Positions 26,004-36,511 of a DNA stretch of 64,000 nucleotides are shown one piece after another. Positions within the stretch are counted from its first letter, which is position 1; every line of letters starts with the position of its first letter. The notes below the pieces were generated by a model. It ran no database searches. It saw nothing but the letters and a program-made list of their open reading frames with translations, and had not been told where the DNA came from. The translations under genes and the position numbers were made by a program. Origin of the DNA: Proales similis (taxonomy: Eukaryota; Rotifera; Eurotatoria; Ploima; Proalidae); NCBI GenBank assembly GCA_019059635.1, contig JAGVRJ010000014.1, forward strand, positions 620,001 to 684,000, in the 5' to 3' direction.

Positions 26004-26720
26004 TCTAAATTATTTTATATGGCAAAAAATTATTTAAAATTAAATGAAACGCTTGAGATGAATAAAGATTGATGTACAATATAGAAATTTATGAATTTTC
26101 AAATTTGGCTAAGATGTGTACGTGGCCCATGCATAGGCTTAGACTTTGCAACAAAATCAAACATGCTTTCTTCAAATCAAACATGCTTTCTTCAAATCAA
26201 ACATGCTTTCTTCAAATCAAATTTTTTTATTTGCAGTCATTGATCGAAAAGTAAGTAATTCAATTCAAGTTATTCAAGACTAGAAAAATATATTTGAAAT
26301 AACCCACTGTTTATTCTTACTTGTTTTTAAACCTTAAGCTAGAGAAAGTTTCCCAGATTGATTTTTTTGTGATACTTTTAACCACTGCATTTTCTATAAT
26401 GTTTTTATCGAACAGATTAGGATGAGCTGGTTAATAGTTCAAACCTAGCCAGCGCTTATTTTCAACTTATTTTTTATCATAGCAGTTGGAAAATACTACT
26501 GTAACTAATAAAGCTAAATTGAATCTTGAATCTCAAATATTCAAAGATATTCATTTTGTTAGTGATGGGTTTTCTGAATGTCAATTTTCTAAAGCAGTAA
26601 TGAAAAGCCAAATTCTAATCATGTTAAGTATATAATGCACTGTTCATTTCCAATAGGTAGAACAAGTTGTGTGCTGCTTAATCGGCCCCTAGCCAGACGA
26701 TCGGTTCGAGTGATTTCAAA
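26004..26720. other. Intergenic with short 20-bp tandem repeat
   Basis: About 0.7 kb between the coiled-coil pair and PRPF6. At about 26,154-26,222 a 20-bp unit (ACATGCTTTCTTCAAATCAA) is repeated just over three times. The remainder is AT-rich with no recognised gene; the last part presumably holds the PRPF6 promoter. Confidence 0.7.
26154..26222 (+). repeat. Short tandem repeat, 20-bp unit, ~3.4 copies
   Basis: Three perfect consecutive copies of ACATGCTTTCTTCAAATCAA start at 26,161, preceded by a partial unit. It is a minisatellite-like slippage repeat unrelated to the large satellite. Confidence 0.85.
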
Positions 26721-29510
26721 ATGTCCAATCTGATTTCTAAAAAGAAGAAAGCTTTTATGGGCATGCCTGCTCCTCTGGGCTATGTGCCTGGCCTTGGAAG
26801 AGGAGCCACTGGCTTTACGACTAGAAGTGATATAGGTCCAGCCAGAGAAAAGGGCGATATAAGTGATGAACGGCATGCGGCTCCCAAGCGTCGAAGTGAG
26901 CAAAATGATCAAGAGAAAGAGCCGGAAGAAGACGATGAAGATCTAAATGATGCCAATTATGATGAAGAATTCGGATATGGGGGAAGTTTATTCAAAAATG
27001 ATCCATACGAAAAAGATGACGAAGAAGCCGACCTTATTTACGCTGCTATTGATGACAGGCTAGACGAACGACGCAAGGAAAGAAGAGAAATTCGTTTCAA
27101 GCAAGAAGTTGAAAAATACCGGCAAGAAAGACCTAAAATTCAGCAGCAATTTTCTGACTTAAAGCGTAAACTAAGCGATGTCTCTTACGAAGAATGGGTA
27201 TCATTACCAGAGGTTGGCGACTCTAGAAACAAGCGTCAGAGAAATCCTCGTGCCGACAAAATTACGCCTGTTCCAGACTCTTTATTAGCTAAAACTGCTG
27301 CCTTTGGTCATGAAACAAGCACCAACTTGGATGCACGCGATCAAAAGTTCGGAGGTATAACCTCCAGCATTGCGGGTATTGCTACGCCCGAAATAGACAT
27401 GAAAAAGATTGGTCAAGCTCGAAATACACTAATGGACATGAAACTTACTCAAGCATCTGATTCAGTAAGCGGTCAGACGGTAGTTGACCCCAAAGGTTAT
27501 CTAACAGACTTGCAATCTATGCTTCCAAACTATGGGGGTGATATAAATGATATTAAAAAAGCTCGCTTGCTGTTAAAATCAGTTCGGGAAACCAATCCAA
27601 ACCACCCACCAGCATGGATTGCTTCAGCTCGCCTGGAAGAAGTTGTAGGAAAGATGCAAGCGGCGCGGAACTTAATAATGAAAGGCACCGAACAGTGCTC
27701 TCGTAGTGAAGACGTATGGCTCGAGGCTGCTCGTTTATTACCTAAAGATATCGCTAAAGGAATCGTTGCGCAGGCCGTTAAACAGCTTACAAACTCTGTC
27801 AAGTTATGGATAAAAGCCTCGGAGCTTGAAGAAGAAAGCAAGGCTAAAAAAAAAGTCTTACGTAAAGCGCTGGAGAATGTACCTAATTCTGTCAGACTTT
27901 GGAAGGCAGCAATTGAGCTCGAAGAAGAGGAAGATGCACGTATAATGTTGGCTCGAGCTGTAGAGTGCTGTCCTTCTTCTGTAGAGCTGTGGCTTGCTCT
28001 TGCCCGCTTGGAGACGTACGAAAATGCACGAAAAGTTCTCAATAAAGCCAGAGAAAATGTGCCAACTGATCGTCAAGTCTGGATAATGGCAAGCAAACTT
28101 GAAGAAGCAAATGGAAATTTAAATATGGTGGACAAAATTATTGACCGCGCAATCAAATCTCTTGAGGCCAATGGAGTTGAAACCAAACGAGAGGAGTGGC
28201 TCGATGAAGCTGTTGAATGCGAGCAGAGTTCAAATATTAGAACTTGCCAGGCAATTGTTCGCAACGTTATTGGGATTGGAATCGAGGGTGAACACGAGGC
28301 TATTGAACAATGGATGGAAGATGCAGAAAATAGTGTTGAAAAAAGCGCATACGAGTGCGCTCGAGCAATCTTTTCTCATGCTCTCAATATGTATCCAAGT
28401 AATCGCGAAATGTGGATGTCAGCCGCTTTCTTCGAGAAACAACACGGAAAACGCGAGGATTACGAAGCTCTGCTTGAGAGAGCAGTTAAAAACTGCTCGA
28501 AACTAGAAACGCTATGGTTAATGTTGGCAAAGTCTAAATGGCAGGCGGGTGACGTGCCAAGCGCTCGGCATGTTCTTGCGGCAGCCTTTGGAGCAAATCC
28601 GAACTCGGAAGAAATTTGGCTAGCAGCAGTTAAGCTCGAATCTGAGAACGAAGAATTTGACCGAGCAAGAAGACTTTTAGCAAAGGCCTGTCAAAATGCT
28701 CCAAACGCTCGAGTGTTCATGAAATCAGCAAAATTGGAATGGCAGCTCAATCAACTTGATGCTGCTCTTGAGCTCATTAAGAGTGGCTTGGAAAAGTTTC
28801 CCACATTCGCTAAACTCTGGATGATGCGTTGTCAGATTCTGGAAAGAAAGCTTTTGCACGACGAGGCGAGATCTTCATACCAAGAAGCAGTAAAACAGTG
28901 CCCTGACTCCGTTCCACTGTGGACTTTGTGGGCAGCGTTCGAGTTCTCACAGAATCAAACAATTCGAGCTCGCAATATTCTTGAAAAAGCTAGAAGCCGA
29001 AATCCAAAAAGTGAGCAAATTTGGCTTCATTCAATACGACTCGAAATACTCGCACAAAATCCATCAGCCGCAAGTCACTTTATGGCTAAGGCCTTACAAG
29101 AATGTCCCAATTCTGGAATTCTTTGGGCGGAAAGCATCTTCATGGAGGCCAAACCGCAGCGAAAAACAAGAAGTTTGGACGCAATCAAAAAATGCGAGCA
29201 TGATCCGCATGTGTTGCTTGCTGTCTCAAAAATGTTTTGGAGTGACCGTAAAATCGGCCGAGCACGAGAATGGTTTGATAAAACTGTTAAGCTTGAACCC
29301 GACCTTGGAGATGCTTGGGCTTATTTCTATAAATTCGAACTTTTGCATGGGACTGAAAGTCAACAGAATGACGTAAAGCAACGCTGCTGTCAAGCTGAAC
29401 CTCGTCATGGTGAGGAATGGATTAAAGTCTCTAAAAGGATCGAAAATTGGAAACTTAAAACGCTTGATATTCTAATAAGATGCGTAGAGCAGCTCTCAAT
29501 CCCAATATGA
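26721..29510 (+). CDS. PRPF6: Pre-mRNA-processing factor 6 (U5 snRNP / tri-snRNP)
   Basis: One uninterrupted exon of 929 codons, close to the human length (941). The N-terminal PRP1 region includes [20 protein letters not shown] and the acidic [16 protein letters not shown] block. Next come the conserved [16 protein letters not shown] and [16 protein letters not shown], then a long array of HAT/TPR-like helical repeats ([40 protein letters not shown]) to the C-terminus ([19 protein letters not shown]). PRPF6 bridges U5 to U4/U6 in the tri-snRNP. The absence of any intron in 2.8 kb contrasts with its small multi-exon neighbours and suggests retroposition or intron loss. A damaged fragment of this gene lies at about 35,830-36,013. 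Confidence 0.97.
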   Translation: MSNLISKKKKAFMGMPAPLGYVPGLGRGATGFTTRSDIGPAREKGDISDERHAAPKRRSEQNDQEKEPEEDDEDLNDANYDEEFGYGGSLFKNDPYEKDDEEADLIYAAIDDRLDERRKERREIRFKQEVEKYRQERPKIQQQFSDLKRKLSDVSYEEWVSLPEVGDSRNKRQRNPRADKITPVPDSLLAKTAAFGHETSTNLDARDQKFGGITSSIAGIATPEIDMKKIGQARNTLMDMKLTQASDSVSGQTVVDPKGYLTDLQSMLPNYGGDINDIKKARLLLKSVRETNPNHPPAWIASARLEEVVGKMQAARNLIMKGTEQCSRSEDVWLEAARLLPKDIAKGIVAQAVKQLTNSVKLWIKASELEEESKAKKKVLRKALENVPNSVRLWKAAIELEEEEDARIMLARAVECCPSSVELWLALARLETYENARKVLNKARENVPTDRQVWIMASKLEEANGNLNMVDKIIDRAIKSLEANGVETKREEWLDEAVECEQSSNIRTCQAIVRNVIGIGIEGEHEAIEQWMEDAENSVEKSAYECARAIFSHALNMYPSNREMWMSAAFFEKQHGKREDYEALLERAVKNCSKLETLWLMLAKSKWQAGDVPSARHVLAAAFGANPNSEEIWLAAVKLESENEEFDRARRLLAKACQNAPNARVFMKSAKLEWQLNQLDAALELIKSGLEKFPTFAKLWMMRCQILERKLLHDEARSSYQEAVKQCPDSVPLWTLWAAFEFSQNQTIRARNILEKARSRNPKSEQIWLHSIRLEILAQNPSAASHFMAKALQECPNSGILWAESIFMEAKPQRKTRSLDAIKKCEHDPHVLLAVSKMFWSDRKIGRAREWFDKTVKLEPDLGDAWAYFYKFELLHGTESQQNDVKQRCCQAEPRHGEEWIKVSKRIENWKLKTLDILIRCVEQLSIPI

Positions 29511-29754
29511 TTCAATCTCTATTAAGTTCTTGGAAATATTTTTAAAAGAAACTTCTTTTATGTAATTGTTTTATATTGTTTCGATTTGGGTGGGGATTTG
29601 AGTTTAATTTATATCAGCTAGATAAAACTGTTCCGATAGTTACTGAACTACTGGTTGACTAGTTGAAATTCGGTCTGAAAATTCAATTAAAGTTTTTCAA
29701 TGTTCGAATTAATATATTTGGCGAATATTTATTTTTCTCAAAAGGATTAAAATT

Positions 29755-30103
29755 TCATGAATCGACGGCAGCTTGCTGAGCCTGCTGAGCTTGTTGAGTA
29801 CTTAGTTCGGTAAGCTTTTTGCCAATACGATCATGTATTTCAAAATATTTTGCTACACAGCGATCTATACAGACAGATTCGCCTTTTGTAAGTTCACTTT
29901 CATGATACTTTGGAGAGACGCACTTTTTATGACACGAAGTTGTCATCCTGAAAAAAGAATTCATTTAACAGATTGAGCACCGTCAAATATGTTAAAAGTG
30001 ATATTTTCGTGGCCAACCTAGTGTACATGTCCTGCATCATCTCAATCTCGATCTCGCTGGCAATTTGCAGCTGCTGCTGCGTCAGCATAGCGTTTGCGTT
30101 CAT
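29755..30103 (-). CDS. TIMM10: Mitochondrial import chaperone Tim10
   Basis: Two exons, 30103-30018 and 29947-29755, with a 70-bp intron encode 92 aa. The protein has the small-TIM twin CX3C motif (CHKKC and CIDRC) in the usual spacing, with [14 protein letters not shown] before it and [20 protein letters not shown] and [12 protein letters not shown] around and after the second pair, matching TIMM10 more than other small TIMs. It works in the intermembrane space with Tim9 to escort hydrophobic precursors to TIM22. The tail is Gln/Ala-rich. The gene is head-to-head with ATAD3, about 205 bp between start codons. Confidence 0.93.
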
Positions 30104-30308
30104 CTCTTGGCAGTTTAAACAATCGGTTAATTTAAAATGCACCAGAGAATGCTGGACCACGTTCAAAGCAAGTGAAATATTGCAGTATAACACGCTTTAT
30201 AGAAAGCACATGGCTTTAGTATGTTTGCATTCAAGCAACTAACGCCGCATTGAGATTAGGCAAGCGAATAGAAATTTAGTAGAAAAAAAAACAACAACTA
30301 GAAAGAAA
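30104..30308. promoter_or_regulatory. Shared divergent promoter region TIMM10 / ATAD3
   Basis: Only about 205 bp separate the start codons of two divergently transcribed mitochondrial genes, so both promoters and 5' UTRs must lie here or overlap the genes. I see no defined motif beyond AT-richness. Co-regulation is an inference from the arrangement. Confidence 0.5.
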
Positions 30309-32386
30309 ATGTCGTGGCTTTTTGGAGTTAAAAAACCGCAGATGCCTTCGGGGGATGCTCCTGATGCTGGTGGTGGGCAGCAGTCACAACAACCCTCTGG
30401 AGACCAACAGCAACAACAGCAGGCTGCTTATAGAACTGAATCTCAGTATCGATTTGATTCAGCTGCATTGGAAAGAGCAGCAAAAGCAGCTAAAGATTTG
30501 GAAAGATCACCACATGCAAAAGACATGCTTGAGCTTTCTCGCAGTCAAGAGAGAACCAAGCAAATGGAATACGAGAAGCAAATCAAAGAAATGCAAGTTT
30601 ATCAGGAAGAGCTTAAAACAAAAGCAGCTCAGCAAGCAGTTGAAGAAAGGCGAAAGCTGCTAGAGGACGAGACACGACACAACAATGAACGAGCTAGGTA
30701 CCAAGACCAACTGGCAAGAAAACGCCATGAAGACCAAATGGCTCAACAAGCACGAGCTCAAGAGGAAATCTTGCGCCGACAAGAAGAATCAGTGGCCAAG
30801 CAAGAAGCGATGCGAAAGAGTAAGATGATTTATATTCAGTATAATGAATTAAGTATTTAATGATGCTTAAAGAAACTGCCGAGCAGGAGGCGGAAATTCG
30901 TCACCAATACGAAATGAAACGTCTTCAAGCTGAGCTTAAAGGAAAAGCTCAAGTCGAGCGTGAAAATCGAGATATCTACCTCGAGCAGATACGACTCAAA
31001 GCTAAGGAACAGCGTGAAACAATCCTCGAGAGCATTAAGTGAGTTGATCTTTAAAAACTTGATTCAAATAATCGGCTGAAACCAATGCTGCCAATTTTAT
31101 CAGAACGGCGGGCAATGTTCTTGGAGCTGGCTTTCAAACGTTTGTAGATGATCCGAGCAAACTTGTATTGACGGCTGGTGGTCTTACTCTGTTTGCCTTG
31201 GGCATTTACTCAGCCAGAACCACAACTGGTCTCGCTGGAAAGTGAGAAATCTCTTTTTTTCTAAGCTTGAACTGAATATAATTTGAATTAAATATTTTAA
31301 GATACCTTGAGGCAAGATTAGGGAAACCTTCTCTTGTTAGGGATACATCTCGTCTTACAGTACTTGACGCTATTCAGCATCCAATTAAGGTAGTTTTTTT
31401 TTAATCTTTTGTTTATACCTGAAATAATACCTTTTTATTTTAAGACAATCAAACGAATCAAAAGCAGAGCAGAAGACTCATTGCAAGGAGTTTTTCTCGA
31501 GCCAAAACTAGAAGAACGTTTACGTGAAATAGCAGTGGCCACCAAGAATACAAAAGCTAATAAGGGTCTTTTCCGTAATCTTCTTATGTATGGGCCACCC
31601 GGGACAGGCAAAACTCTATTCGCTAAGGTTTGACGAGTCGATGCTAATTTTACTGAAAGTTCAATATTTTCCCACTATTAGAAACTAGCTATGCATTCTG
31701 GAATGGATTATGCGATAATGACTGGTGGCGATGTGGCACCGATGGGTAGAGAGGGTGTCTCAGCCATTCATAAAGTGTTCGACTGGTCCCAGACAAGTCG
31801 AAGAGGTCTTTTGCTTTTTGTTGATGAAGCTGATGCTTTCCTTCGCAAAAGAGCTAATGTAAATTCTTCATATCCACCGTCCTTAGAATTTTTAATGATT
31901 CAAAAGTGTTTCAAACAGGAGCAGATAAGCGAAGATCTTAGAGCCTCATTGAATGCTTTTCTTTATCGAACAGGCGAGCAATCAAACAAATTTATGCTTG
32001 TATTGGCCAGTAATCAGCCCGAACAGTTTGACTATGCTATCAATGACCGCTTGGATGAGATGGTCAATTTTTCACTTCCGGGTGAAGAAGAACGCAAAAG
32101 AATGTTGTTCTATTACATAGACAAATATTTGCTGCAGCCTGGCCCAGGTGCTAAACAAATCAAATTAGAGCAATTCGATTTGGCTAAGAAGTGCAGTGAA
32201 TTAGCCGTTAAAACGGAGGGCTTTTCAGGTCGAGAGATATCCAAGCTGATTGTATCTTGTCAAGCGGCTGCTTTTGCATCTGAGAACGGAGTTCTCAATG
32301 CCAAGATGATAGACGAAAAGCTGGAGTTAGCTCTAATCGCGCATCAGAGAAAGTTGGATTGGCGATCAGAGCACGAAAAGCATTGA
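30309..32386 (+). CDS. ATAD3: ATPase family AAA domain-containing protein 3
   Basis: Seven exons: 30309-30819, 30873-31038, 31104-31241, 31302-31389, 31445-31627, 31682-31858 and 31919-32386, giving 576 aa. The start MSWLFG, the Gln-rich N-terminus, a long charged coiled coil, a membrane-spanning stretch ([18 protein letters not shown]), [13 protein letters not shown], Walker A ([14 protein letters not shown]), Walker B ([11 protein letters not shown]) and the sensor ASNQPEQFD all match metazoan ATAD3. The sixth intron (31859-31918, 60 bp) is a multiple of three and stop-free, so it reads through as about 20 spurious residues between KRAN and EQISED; homologues show it must be removed. ATAD3 is an inner-membrane AAA protein involved in mitochondrial nucleoid and membrane organisation. 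Confidence 0.95.
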
Positions 32387-32596
32387 GCCTTTAAGAACCG
32401 TTTCAAAGTTAATATTTTGTTGTTTCTAGTGTGATTTCGACCTTAGTGCCTTGAGGAGTTTATTGATTTAAGATGTTGAAATTAATAAAATAAAACAAAA
32501 AATATGCTGTTTTAATTCTTAGGAAAAAAGTTTATTGTTAAATGGAATATTCTATATGTGAATTCTGAAAACTGCAAGTTTACTAGCGGCTTGCTG

Positions 32597-34303
32597 CTAC
32601 GGGTTGAAGTAAAGTCGCTTAGCCAAGTGAAATTCTGCAACAGGGACCATAAAGTAACTGGCAACTGCGTTTCTTTCGTCAAAGTGACGCTTTTCATACT
32701 GTTGCATTAGCATATTGACTTGCCTTACCATTTCGATAAGCTCGAGTTCATGAGCAAATTTGCTGAATACTGCAACCATGCACTTGATAAATGGTGAGCC
32801 ATCAACTTCACGATGTGAAACAAAACCTCGCACTGACGAGTACCAGATGAAAAAATCAGAACGAGATGGTAAACTAGTTTTTATGGGTCTGCCGTCGATG
32901 AAATTTGACAATGAATAACTGTTAGGCAATTTTTCTTCCGAAAATTTAGCTTTGCATTTCCAGCCATTGAAATAACTAGCGTATTTTCCCCGGCTATGGC
33001 TTCTACTTCGAATTTTTAAAGAACCTTTTTCAAAACATTGATAAAGAGGGGGTTTTGGGCTGTTGCTGAGTCGAGCTGTTTTCTTTTTAAATGTTAGCTG
33101 CAAAGTGCCGGGAGAGTTGTTCATTTTAAGTCGACTCATTCGTCGTATACAGTCTTCCTCTATTTCAGCGGATGCCAAGACCGATAGCTTGCTTTCGTTA
33201 CTTACACTGAACTTGAGTGCAGGGCTGCACGAGCTACGACCTTTTTGATTTAGATAATCGCCCCGACAGGCTTGGAAAATGAATAGTTTCGGTTTACTAA
33301 TCATTACATCATCAAATAAGTTTAATACATCCTTGTCTATATTGATTCTATTATGGTAATCAACTCCATTTATGTAGCCATCTGTTCCATGAGACAGAAT
33401 TATAAGGCATAGAGCATCCAATGAAGTTGAAGCACGTTCTGCTTGTGAGGCAAATGCGTCGATTACTTGGCGCATACAAGCTTCAGATAAATCGCGCATA
33501 AGTTCAACCTGGAAGTGCAAGCCATTGAAGAGATTACTCAATCGTGTAGCATCCAATTCGGTACCCAGACGCCTTAATTCCGACAACTCAATTCCGTCCA
33601 CGTTGTAAAAATGCTCATTACTTATAATTAAACACAGTCCTCGAGGATAACTTATCATTCGGTAACAGGTTTCGTCCTCAATTATCTTTTTCTTGTGAGA
33701 TTGCTCAGTAATATGGGGGTCAATACTGAGGGTGTGAATTTCATTCCAATCCAACGCCGGCCAGAGACTGGGCGAGAAAGAAAGACGTGGAGAATTTGCA
33801 AAGTGTTGAGGCTTAGATTCAACAGAGGTTGTTCGGCTGGGTTTTGATCCAAAACAAGCCGAAGCGCTTCGATTACGAATTACAGGGCTTGGGCTGCTCG
33901 TAGAAATACGATTTTCCGTAAATACGGGATATTCGTGACATATCCGGGACATATGAGCAGCTGCATCGGAAACGAAAAATTGCCTTTCTCTTTCTAGAAG
34001 GGTGCGGCATGAGTCGCTGAGTAAATATTCTGGTTCAAGTATCTGTACAACCGCAGTATGGGCACTCAATACTAGTGCTTCAATCAAATATTGATAAGCA
34101 AGAGCATTTCGAGTAATTATGTAGTCCAAGAGATGCCGTGTTTGATCAGCCAAACAACGAGATTGTCCAACAATCTTTTCGCGGGCCGCCGGACTGATAA
34201 CTTGCTTGACAATCAAGTAGTCAAGAACTGACTCCAAGTCAAATATGCCTTGGACCAGCTGGCGCCTATTCAGGATAAGCTTTTTCTTGTCTTCTTTACG
34301 CAT
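32597..34303 (-). CDS. Initiator-type caspase with N-terminal CARD-like domain
   Basis: A single exon encodes 568 aa from the ATG at 34303. An N-terminal all-helical region of about 90 residues (ILNRRQLVQGIFDLESVLDY, HLLDYIITRN) fits a CARD death-fold. A Ser-rich linker precedes the p20 region (GLCLIISNEHF, the IILSHGTDGYI block with catalytic His about 305, and IFQACRGD with catalytic Cys about 346). A linker of roughly 100 residues follows before the p10 region (DFFIWYSSVRGFVSHREVDG, FIKCMVAVF). Catalytic residues are intact. The usual Trp in the p10 substrate pocket is replaced (VSHREVDGS instead of VSWR), which may alter specificity. The architecture resembles caspase-9/Dronc/CED-3 apoptotic initiators; one-to-one orthology was not established. 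Confidence 0.9.
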   Translation of the reverse strand: MRKEDKKKLILNRRQLVQGIFDLESVLDYLIVKQVISPAAREKIVGQSRCLADQTRHLLDYIITRNALAYQYLIEALVLSAHTAVVQILEPEYLLSDSCRTLLERERQFFVSDAAAHMSRICHEYPVFTENRISTSSPSPVIRNRSASACFGSKPSRTTSVESKPQHFANSPRLSFSPSLWPALDWNEIHTLSIDPHITEQSHKKKIIEDETCYRMISYPRGLCLIISNEHFYNVDGIELSELRRLGTELDATRLSNLFNGLHFQVELMRDLSEACMRQVIDAFASQAERASTSLDALCLIILSHGTDGYINGVDYHNRINIDKDVLNLFDDVMISKPKLFIFQACRGDYLNQKGRSSCSPALKFSVSNESKLSVLASAEIEEDCIRRMSRLKMNNSPGTLQLTFKKKTARLSNSPKPPLYQCFEKGSLKIRSRSHSRGKYASYFNGWKCKAKFSEEKLPNSYSLSNFIDGRPIKTSLPSRSDFFIWYSSVRGFVSHREVDGSPFIKCMVAVFSKFAHELELIEMVRQVNMLMQQYEKRHFDERNAVASYFMVPVAEFHLAKRLYFNP

Positions 34304-35829
34304 AAAGGTGGCGTGCAATCCTACGCCGATCTTCGTGCCTTAAATTTTGGTGCTAAAGCGCTGTTTCAAACTGGTGCCGCCACTTTTGTATATTGTGCGA
34401 ATTTTTGTCTTCGGTAATGGGAGGGATATAACGTATACCATTAATTACTTTATCCTCGCTGAATTCAATGCCGACGATTTATTATTCTATTAAAGCTTAT
34501 ACATAATTAACAATTTATGCATACAACGTAATTTGGAGAGGTTGACATGTGAACTTCAAGTTGGTCTGGAAAACAACTAAACAAAATTAACTAATTCCGT
34601 TTATGTTCAAGTAGAATAAAAAGTAACTAGGGCGAGTTCTTTATTTTTAAGTATTTTCAATTTCTAATAAAACCGTTTACGCATTCTAAAATAGCTGTGC
34701 TGCCTCAAGTTAGAATTTGCCCCATTCTAGAATCAGGCAACGAAAGTAAGAATATGGTTCATTAAAAATTAATCGAATTTCTTAAAACTTTTTAAGGATG
34801 TTTGAAATCGAATTTAGGTAACGTCAGCATTAAAAATTATAAGTTGAAATTAAGAATTTTCTATTTTCTGTATTCTTCATTCTCACTTGAGTTGCCTGAT
34901 TCTAGAATGGTGCAAATTCTAACTTGAGGCATAACATAGCTATGGATGATGCGGAAGCCCTTTTCGAAGTTTTCATTGGTATCCGGCACTTGTGACCAGA
35001 AGATTTTTATGGGCCATAACCCTCCAATATGAGAACGTTAAAGCAGATTCATTTATGTTGGCCTGCCTGGTACTACCATATATTAAGAATATGTGGTCCG
35101 ACAACATACCCAAAATGTCAAAAGGGCAAGGCTAGTCCTTGAACAGTGGCCTCAATAATTTTTAAATCATCCAAAGCTTGGCATTGCTAAATCATTATCG
35201 ATTCTCTATTGAGGAGCTAAATGAGAATTTAATTGACCTCTGCCAGATTTAGAAGGTTAAATTTAGTTATGTTAGAACGAATAAAAAATTATTTACGCAA
35301 AAAAAATTATTTCTTCTTTTTCTAAGGCTAAGCCAGTCAAATGGACAAAAACGCATTTAAGACACATTCTATCGAGAAAACAGCTAAATACTTCAACGAG
35401 AAACAGTGGTCAGATAAGTTTCGCCACCATAGATAAATCAAAACGATTTCATTAATATTTTAAGTTTTGACTATAAATTTGTCACTACAAGAAACACTTA
35501 AACAAAGTTTCTGTCGTGTTATGGATTGGTTGATTGAATAGTTGGATTAGTTTCTCGCAATGATTTTTATAGCAAGCCAGCTTTTTTTATTTATTGCCAG
35601 TCTGTTACATAACCTTTCTGGTCAATATTTTTTATAAAAGCTTAAACAAGGCCAGACTGAAGCAAAAGCTACCAAACCTAAACTTGTGAACTAAAACCAT
35701 AGTCTAAAACTTATATTACTACAGACTCTTCCAAATTTTATCCACTGATTGAAAGATTCTGCATAATGATAATGTTATCATGCAAAATTTGAGAACGTAG
35801 AGAACCCGAAGAACTGGGAAAAAACTTTC
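34304..35829. other. Intergenic region with MITE-like element
   Basis: About 1.5 kb with no recognised gene. It holds the inverted-repeat element at about 34,681-34,952 (listed separately). The rest is AT-rich without domain-like open frames. Confidence 0.5.
34681..34952. repeat. Inverted-repeat (MITE-like) element, ~270 bp
   Basis: The left arm at about 34,690-34,741 and the reverse complement of the right arm at about 34,891-34,945 agree over some 50 bp with only a few mismatches, sharing GCCTCAAGTTAGAATTTGC and CATTCTAGAATCAGGCAAC. Weaker pairing continues inward (AAGTRAGAAT) and outward toward GCAT. The interior of about 150 bp is AT-rich and non-coding. No clear target-site duplication was seen at the ends. 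A non-autonomous DNA transposon remnant is the simplest reading; a structured RNA cannot be excluded. Confidence 0.7.
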
Positions 35830-36013
35830 CGTTGGTATCACATTCTTTAGTAAGTTTCATGTCCATTAGTGTATTTCGAGCTTGACCAATCTTTTTCATG
35901 TCTATTTAGGGTGTAGCAATACCCGCAATACTGGAGGTTATACCTCTGAACTTATGATCGCGTGCATCTAAGTTGGTTGGTGCTTGTTTCATGGCCAAGG
36001 GCAGCAGTTTTGG
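35830..36013 (-). pseudogene. PRPF6 fragment, processed or duplicated pseudogene
   Basis: The reverse strand closely matches PRPF6 at about 27,290-27,470 (the region encoding [11 protein letters not shown] through [17 protein letters not shown]), with roughly nine in ten bases identical by eye. It carries a 4-bp CAAC duplication after ACCAAC that shifts the frame and a TAA replacing the GAA of the ATPEID segment, so it cannot be functional. Only about 180 bp is present and the flanks do not match PRPF6. It lies about 8.5 kb from its source, in opposite orientation. Confidence 0.92.
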
Positions 36014-36511
36014 ACACAGAATTTCCAGCATCCAGCAGCTCTCTATCACTATTACACTCAGTCACAACCCAGAAGAGTTTTTTGGGAGCGTCCACACGTA
36101 AATAACTTCCGATTGTCTGGTGAAGACATTTCAAACACACTCATTATTAAAAAATCAAATCGAATTTTTTAATTTGGTTAGACTTGAGAAAATTTTTCAC
36201 AAAAGGGAGCTCAGCACACTTGAAAATAGTTTCTTTCGTGTCAAATCGAACTTTTCTATAACATGGCGGATAAAATAAAAATTGAGAAATAATGGAACTT
36301 CGGGCAGCTCATAGTTAAGTTGAAACTTGTTGAGATTTATGGTAAAGCCTTCTAGCTTAAGAGCTTTTCAAAAGAGCACTTGAAGATAGATGCGTCTGCC
36401 GCCAATACCTTTATCTTCATGTGATTAGACATCCATACTACACTTGAAGCATATCTCCATAAAAAAATTCACACAAAGCACACACAGGGGAATCCCACTA
36501 TTCTACTTGAG
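36014..36511. other. Intergenic, nothing recognised
   Basis: About 0.5 kb between the PRPF6 fragment and the first zinc transporter. No gene or repeat was recognised; its end presumably contains the transporter promoter. Confidence 0.5.

Noticed and set aside
27530-28076. Long minus-strand ORFs (up to 170 codons) across PRPF6
   Set aside because: They are antisense shadows of a highly conserved coding exon, with Ser/Ala-rich antisense composition.
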